From Clostridiales bacterium (GTDB lineage Bacteria; Bacillota; Clostridia; Saccharofermentanales; UBA5734), in the NCBI GenBank assembly GCA_007133255.1, contig SLMY01000141.1:1-18180 (forward strand): 18,180 bases of DNA, read 5' to 3'. Of the stretch, positions 14,559-18,180 are shown one piece after another (within the stretch, counting starts at the first letter, position 1; every line of letters starts with the position of its first letter). The notes beneath the pieces were generated by a model that was not told the origin of the DNA, did not search any database, and worked only from the letters and a program-made list of their open reading frames with translations. Position numbers and translations under genes: made by a program.

Positions 14559-16049
14559 ATGTCTTTTCCAGAAGCGTTTACCGCTGAAATGAATAAGCTT
14601 TTCACGGCTTACCCGCAGGCTGGTGACAGCCGGGCGTTCTGGTCATCTTTTCATCAGCCTTCACCGGCCGGACTGCGGGCTAACCGCCTCAAATTGTCAA
14701 AAGAAGCGTTAAAAGACTGTCTTTCGCGGACTTTGGCTGACTGCCGGTCTTTTGACGACGTGCCCTGGTCATCAGATGGCCTGTATCTGCCGCCCGATAT
14801 TCAGCCCGGTCTTCTGAGCCATTATGCCGCCGGTCTTTATTATATACAGGAGCCTAGCGCTATGCTGCCGGCAGCCGTTCTGAACGCGAGACCGGGCGAG
14901 AAAGTACTCGATCTTTGCGCTGCCCCGGGCGGTAAATCAGCACGGATCGCTTCTGACCTGCAGGGACTGGGACTTTTATGGTCAAATGATATATCCGATA
15001 AAAGAACCCGGCCTTTGCTGCGCAACCTGGAAATGACCGGCTGCGTCAACAGTGTTGTGACATGCGCGACGCCGCAAGCGCTGGCTGAGAACCTGCCGGG
15101 ATATTTTGATGCTGTCCTTGTAGACGCGCCCTGCTCCGGTTCGGGCATGTTTCGCCGTGATCCGTCTGCCATGGCAAGCTGGATGAGATACGGACCACAG
15201 GCCAGTGTACCCGTTCAGCGCGACCTTCTTTGCGCTGCCTGGCAGATGCTGCGTCCCGGCGGCCGGCTGGTGTATTCAACCTGTTCATTTTCTGTCTGTG
15301 AAAATGAGGCAAACGCGGCCTGGCTGCTGAAGACCTTCGATGATGCCAGGCTTGCGCCGTTCGCGTACGCGGTAGGTGTGAGCCAGGGACTGCCGCTGAC
15401 ACCCCAGACACACCTTGCGGCAAGAATCTGGCCGCATCTGGTCAGGGGCGATGGTCATTTTTGCGCCTTATTTGAGAAACACTCAAGTCCGCAAAGCGCG
15501 TTGAAACCGGAAAAAGGCACCACCAGACAAAAAAGCCTGCTGCCGGCTGAGCAATGGCAAAAGGACGTTTTCAGCACCTTTATTAACGAACAGCTGAGCC
15601 TGGCAGGGCAAAGGAAGATTGAACACTGGCTGCGGACGGGCTGGCTGCGACAGGAAAAAGAGAATCTGCACTTGCTTCCCAATGCCTATCTTCCGCTGGA
15701 CAGGATTAAAAAAATCAAAACCGGCCTTTTACTGGGGCAGGCGAAAAAATCTAATCACGGACAGACCAGATTTGAGCCGTCGCAGGCGTTGCTGCTGGCG
15801 CTTGGTTCAGATGACTTCAAGTATCGTTATATGGCAGCTGCCCAGGACAAGCAAATCGCCGCTTATCTGCGCGGTGAGACCATGCAGTGGTCTGATAAGG
15901 CCGCGCCCGGGGATTATCCGCCAGGAAGCGCTTATACAGCTGTTATGCTGCAAACAGAGCATGGCTGCTATGCCCTGGGCTGGGCGAAGCAAATGGCACC
16001 GCCGCTGCTCAAAAACCTCTATCCGAAAGGCTGGCGGCGAACCTCATAG
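14559..16049 (+). CDS. RsmF/YebU-like RNA m5C methyltransferase
   Basis: It should place a methyl group on C5 of a cytosine in rRNA or tRNA, using S-adenosylmethionine. From the ATG at 14559 it is 496 residues; that start is preferred over 14538 because AAGGAG lies 5 bases upstream, while the earlier ATG has no site. Motifs: LDLCAAPGGK (SAM binding), VDAPCSGSGMFRRDP with Cys192 (motif IV, product release) and YSTCSFS with Cys242 (motif VI, catalytic nucleophile). The C-terminal region (about 330-496) has KTGLLLGQAKK and RFEPSQALLLAL, typical of the RsmF group, which carries a PUA-like RNA-binding end. In Bacillota such enzymes often modify 16S rRNA near C1407, but the exact site cannot be told. 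It sits 22 bp after the peptidase gene. Confidence 0.9.
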   Translation: MSFPEAFTAEMNKLFTAYPQAGDSRAFWSSFHQPSPAGLRANRLKLSKEALKDCLSRTLADCRSFDDVPWSSDGLYLPPDIQPGLLSHYAAGLYYIQEPSAMLPAAVLNARPGEKVLDLCAAPGGKSARIASDLQGLGLLWSNDISDKRTRPLLRNLEMTGCVNSVVTCATPQALAENLPGYFDAVLVDAPCSGSGMFRRDPSAMASWMRYGPQASVPVQRDLLCAAWQMLRPGGRLVYSTCSFSVCENEANAAWLLKTFDDARLAPFAYAVGVSQGLPLTPQTHLAARIWPHLVRGDGHFCALFEKHSSPQSALKPEKGTTRQKSLLPAEQWQKDVFSTFINEQLSLAGQRKIEHWLRTGWLRQEKENLHLLPNAYLPLDRIKKIKTGLLLGQAKKSNHGQTRFEPSQALLLALGSDDFKYRYMAAAQDKQIAAYLRGETMQWSDKAAPGDYPPGSAYTAVMLQTEHGCYALGWAKQMAPPLLKNLYPKGWRRTS

Positions 16050-16075
16050 GTAATTTATTAAGGAGTTTTACAAGC

Positions 16076-16717
16076 ATGCGAAAAGAAGTGTTAAACCAGA
16101 ACAAGAGTATCCGCGACCAGGACAAAATAGCGGTTATTCTGGCTACCGGTAATCAGGATAAGGTTAAAGAAATCACAGAAATCGCCTCCGATCAGAGGCT
16201 TCGCTTTATCACAATGCGTGCGGCGGGCTTTTCGCAGGACATTGTTGAGGACGGTGACAGTTTCGCTCAAAACGCCCTGATCAAGGCAAGAGCTGTTCAC
16301 GCGAAAACCGGCGGCATTGTCATGGCTGATGATTCAGGCTTATCAGTTGATATGCTCGATGGCGCGCCCGGCATTTATTCAGCCCGGTTCGCGGGCGAGA
16401 ACGCCAGTTATGCAGCAAAGATAAGCAGGCTGCATCAGATGCTGCGCCCCTGGCCGCAAAGCCAGTGGCACGCGGCTTTTATCTGTGTGATCGCGCTGGT
16501 GATGCCGAATGGCAGTGAAAAGACTTTTTATGGCGAATGCCGCGGTATGATCGCCAAAGAACCAGCAGGCAGCAATGGTTTTGGCTACGACCCGATTTTT
16601 TACCTGCCAGCTTTTCATAAAACAACCGCGCAGCTTGAACCTGAACAGAAGCACGCCGTGAGCCATCGCGGCAAAGCCCTTCGGGCAGCGTGCCATTACC
16701 TGCTTGCCCGGTTATAA
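16076..16717 (+). CDS. rdgB: XTP/dITP pyrophosphatase (RdgB/Ham1 family)
   Basis: It removes non-canonical purine triphosphates (XTP, ITP, dITP) by hydrolysis to the monophosphate and PPi, protecting DNA and RNA. Of 213 residues, the first 15 or so precede the usual family start. Motifs: ATGNQDKVKE with Thr24, Asn26 and Lys29 (triphosphate binding), MADDSGLSVDML with Asp85/Asp86 (catalysis and Mg2+), GAPGIYSARFAG, SNGFGYDPIF (base recognition) and SHRGKAL (196-202). AAGGAG lies 10 bases before the ATG. The gene lies 26 bp after the methyltransferase gene. The N-terminal extension is rich in charged residues and has no known role; a later start is possible but lacks an in-frame ATG before the motif. 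Confidence 0.95.
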   Translation: MRKEVLNQNKSIRDQDKIAVILATGNQDKVKEITEIASDQRLRFITMRAAGFSQDIVEDGDSFAQNALIKARAVHAKTGGIVMADDSGLSVDMLDGAPGIYSARFAGENASYAAKISRLHQMLRPWPQSQWHAAFICVIALVMPNGSEKTFYGECRGMIAKEPAGSNGFGYDPIFYLPAFHKTTAQLEPEQKHAVSHRGKALRAACHYLLARL

Positions 16718-16758
16718 TGACTTTCAATAAGCAGGCAGATCAATTCGCAGAGGACAGT

Positions 16759-17367
16759 ATGAGTAGACAAGAGCAGATATATGATAGACGGCAGCCGGTT
16801 GAAATAAAGCATCTGATGGCTGTGCCGGATTTGGATATTCTTGTGTTTTCTGATTCACACAATGACAATCGCCTGATGGCTCGCTGCATGGACACCTATC
16901 CGGAAACTGGCCTCATTTTGCATCTGGGTGACCACGAATCTTCACTGTGGCCGATCATGCGAAAGACTAACCGGCCCTTTCTGGCCGTAGCCGGTAACTG
17001 TGACTGGCTGACGGCCGATGTCTTGCCTTATGAACGGGTCTTTCGCTGCGCCGGTCTTGGTTTTTATATGTGCCATGGGCATCTGGCGCATGTCAAACGA
17101 GGCTGCGGCAGGCTGCTCAAACAGGCTGCCAGCCAGGCCGGGCCGGTGGATCTGGTTTTATTCGGGCATACTCACATGCCGCTGATCAGAACGAAAATGG
17201 TCAATAAGCGGCCGGTGACGCTTGCTAACCCAGGCGCGGCCGGCCGGCGGTTCTCAACCGGCACAGTGACAGCGATGCTGGTACATATCAGGGAACATGA
17301 GCTTCAGGACATCTGGCATCTGAATGAGGACGCGAAGCCTTTCATACCGGCTGAAGTTAAGCCTTGA
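16759..17367 (+). CDS. YfcE/MJ0936-like metallophosphoesterase
   Basis: A 202-residue calcineurin-type phosphodiesterase with a full two-metal site: SDSH (Asp32, His34), GDH (Asp58), GNCD (Asn80), HGH (His106, His108) and GHTH (His137, His139). The family cleaves phosphodiester model substrates; natural substrates are not settled. The start at 16759 has AGAGGA upstream. Another ATG at 16717 overlaps the rdgB stop (TAATG) without a ribosome binding site, and would add 14 residues through coupled translation. Even from 16759, about 27 residues precede the usual beta-strand DILVFSDSH, a longer N-terminus than most relatives. It is the last gene of the argS run. In many Bacillota rdgB and yfcE-like genes are neighbours, as here. 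Confidence 0.9.
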   Translation: MSRQEQIYDRRQPVEIKHLMAVPDLDILVFSDSHNDNRLMARCMDTYPETGLILHLGDHESSLWPIMRKTNRPFLAVAGNCDWLTADVLPYERVFRCAGLGFYMCHGHLAHVKRGCGRLLKQAASQAGPVDLVLFGHTHMPLIRTKMVNKRPVTLANPGAAGRRFSTGTVTAMLVHIREHELQDIWHLNEDAKPFIPAEVKP

Positions 17368-17479
17368 CCAAATCTGTACGCGGTGATATAGTTTCTTCAC
17401 GGACAATTGTGCGTGATTGAAAGACAGTTTGACCGCATAAATGATCTGAAGATTTTAGTTGATGATTCTGGGGGGCAAC

Positions 17480-17941
17480 ATGTTGAAAATTTCTGAGAAA
17501 CAGTCCGGCACTGAGTATTATCTGGTTAAGGCTGATATGCTGCCGGAAGTTTTCAGTAAAGTGATGGGCGTTAAACAACTGCTCAGCGCTGGGAAAGCAG
17601 TTTCAATCAATGAGGCGGTTCAGCGAATCGGCCTTAGCCGCAGCGCTTATTACAAGTATAAAGACGCTGTGCTGCCCTTTTATGAGACCACACAGGGCCG
17701 CCTGGTGACACTGATCTTCACGGTTGAGAATTTTCCGGGTATTTTGTCGGGTATTATCAACCATCTGGCAAACGCCAAAGCGAATGTCCTGACGATTAAC
17801 CAGAATATCCCGCTGAACGGACTGGCGGATGTATCAATATCGATAGAAACAGATCGGATGAATACACAGTTAAAAACGCTGCTGGATAGCCTGGAGCGCA
17901 TTCCCGGTGTAAGATCATGCCGTTTGCTGGCAAGAGATTAA
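17480..17941 (+). CDS. ACT-domain protein, PheB/YszB (UPF0735) family, with N-terminal HTH-like region
   Basis: A 153-residue protein. Residues about 22-60 contain a helix-turn-helix-like segment (AVSINEAVQRIGLSRSAYYKY). Residues about 72-150 form an ACT domain starting LVTLIFTVENFPGILSGI, where the Gly in FPGILS is the usual ligand-contact position; ACT domains bind amino acids and control enzymes or regulators. The ATG at 17480 is preceded by GGGGGG; TTG 17459 and ATG 17462 are alternative in-frame starts with no clear site. The gene lies directly before hom, an arrangement I recall from Clostridia and Bacillus. The old name pheB suggests a chorismate mutase link, but the structure and context fit a threonine or other aspartate-family amino-acid sensor better. 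DNA binding is inferred. Confidence 0.85.
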   Translation: MLKISEKQSGTEYYLVKADMLPEVFSKVMGVKQLLSAGKAVSINEAVQRIGLSRSAYYKYKDAVLPFYETTQGRLVTLIFTVENFPGILSGIINHLANAKANVLTINQNIPLNGLADVSISIETDRMNTQLKTLLDSLERIPGVRSCRLLARD

Positions 17942-17973
17942 TCGCATTGGTCAAACAAAACATGAATCAAGCA

Positions 17974-17996
17974 GCTTGCGGGATTTGCCCGCAGGC
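17974..17996 (+). other. Stem-loop between the ACT gene and hom
   Basis: GCTTGCGGG (17974-17982) pairs with CCCGCAGGC (17988-17996) across a 5-base loop, giving nine pairs including one G-T (G-U) pair. It follows the ACT gene stop by about 30 bases. No T-tract follows, so it is not a standard terminator; it may be a processing or stability element. Confidence 0.45.
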
Positions 17997-18011
17997 GTTA
18001 TGGTGATAGAA

Positions 18012-18029
18012 AGCATCAGGCCTGAAGCT
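18012..18029. promoter_or_regulatory. Near-perfect 18-bp palindrome upstream of hom, candidate operator
   Basis: AGCATCAGG (18012-18020) and CCTGAAGCT (18021-18029) mirror each other with one mismatched position; the core TCAGGCCTGA is perfect. With no spacer between the halves it would make a poor RNA hairpin, so a protein-binding DNA site is more likely. It lies about 38 bp before the hom ATG. No regulator match was recognised. Confidence 0.4.
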
Positions 18030-18066
18030 GAGAAAAAGGGCTGACGGCTGACAAACGGAGGTTTAC

Positions 18067-18180
18067 ATGATAGGAATAGCGATTTTAGGATATGGCGTTG
18101 TGGGTTCTGGTGTAGCGGAGGTTTGCCGGATGAATCAGGATGTGATTCGCCAGCGCGCGGGGCAGGCACTTGAAGTGCGC
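18067..18180 (+). CDS. hom: Homoserine dehydrogenase (partial, N-terminus only)
   Basis: Only 38 codons are visible. The start GIAILGYGVVGSGVAEV is the Rossmann nucleotide-binding loop (GxGxxG) of homoserine dehydrogenase, and the segment with IRQRAGQALEVR matches the usual continuation. The enzyme reduces aspartate semialdehyde to homoserine, the branch point to threonine and methionine. GGAGG lies 6 bases before the ATG. The ACT-domain gene directly upstream strengthens the call. The C-terminal ACT domain often found in this enzyme cannot be checked here. Confidence 0.85.
   Translation, partial: MIGIAILGYGVVGSGVAEVCRMNQDVIRQRAGQALEVR

Noticed and set aside
17951..18169. 72-codon minus-strand frame
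   Set aside because: It overlaps the start of hom on the opposite strand, has no family resemblance and no start signals.
1..18180. Mobile element, CRISPR array, toxin-antitoxin or defence system
   Set aside because: No transposase, integrase, direct-repeat array, inverted terminal repeats or known defence genes; all large frames belong to recognisable cellular families.

Overview
The window looks like chromosomal core DNA from a Gram-positive, low-to-medium GC bacterium, most likely a Clostridia-type member of the Bacillota. This rests on strong AGGAGG-type ribosome binding sites, TTGACA/TATAAT promoters, a Rho-independent terminator, a ppx-ppk pair of clostridial type, and an ACT-domain (PheB/YszB-like) gene directly upstream of hom. 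I see no mobile element, CRISPR array, prophage or rRNA. One tRNA gene is present.

Layout. (1) 1-331, minus: start of a lipoprotein with an FMN-binding domain, cut by the window edge. (2) 534-1244, minus: a stand-alone left-handed beta-helix (hexapeptide repeat) protein. (3) 1517-3994, plus: L-arabinose isomerase and an AEC-family permease, then tRNA-Pro(UGG) with its own promoter and terminator. (4) 4314-5114, minus: an NYN nuclease-like/LOTUS protein, divergent from a phosphofructokinase gene. (5) 5359-10394, plus: phosphofructokinase, a divergent Ppx/GppA-type protein and polyphosphate kinase. (6) 10412-10774, minus: a small zinc-ribbon membrane protein, tail to tail with ppk. (7) 11106-17367, plus: a tight run of argS, an M3 oligopeptidase, an RsmF-like RNA m5C methyltransferase, an XTP/dITP pyrophosphatase and a YfcE-like phosphoesterase. 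(8) 17480-18180, plus: the ACT-domain protein, then the start of homoserine dehydrogenase, cut by the window edge.

How the genes fit together. Region 5 links glycolysis to phosphate storage: the phosphofructokinase carries a lysine usually associated with pyrophosphate use, and the next two genes belong to polyphosphate metabolism. Region 7 is a translation and quality-control cluster (tRNA charging, peptide turnover, RNA methylation, nucleotide-pool cleaning). Region 8 starts the threonine/methionine branch of aspartate-family synthesis, with a likely amino-acid-sensing protein in front.

I did not find a clearly new multi-gene system. The best leads are the altered catalytic motifs in the Ppx-like protein, the mixed active site of the phosphofructokinase, the HTH-ACT protein with a near-perfect 18-bp palindrome upstream of hom, and the NYN-LOTUS protein whose promoter may share a -35 element with the phosphofructokinase promoter.
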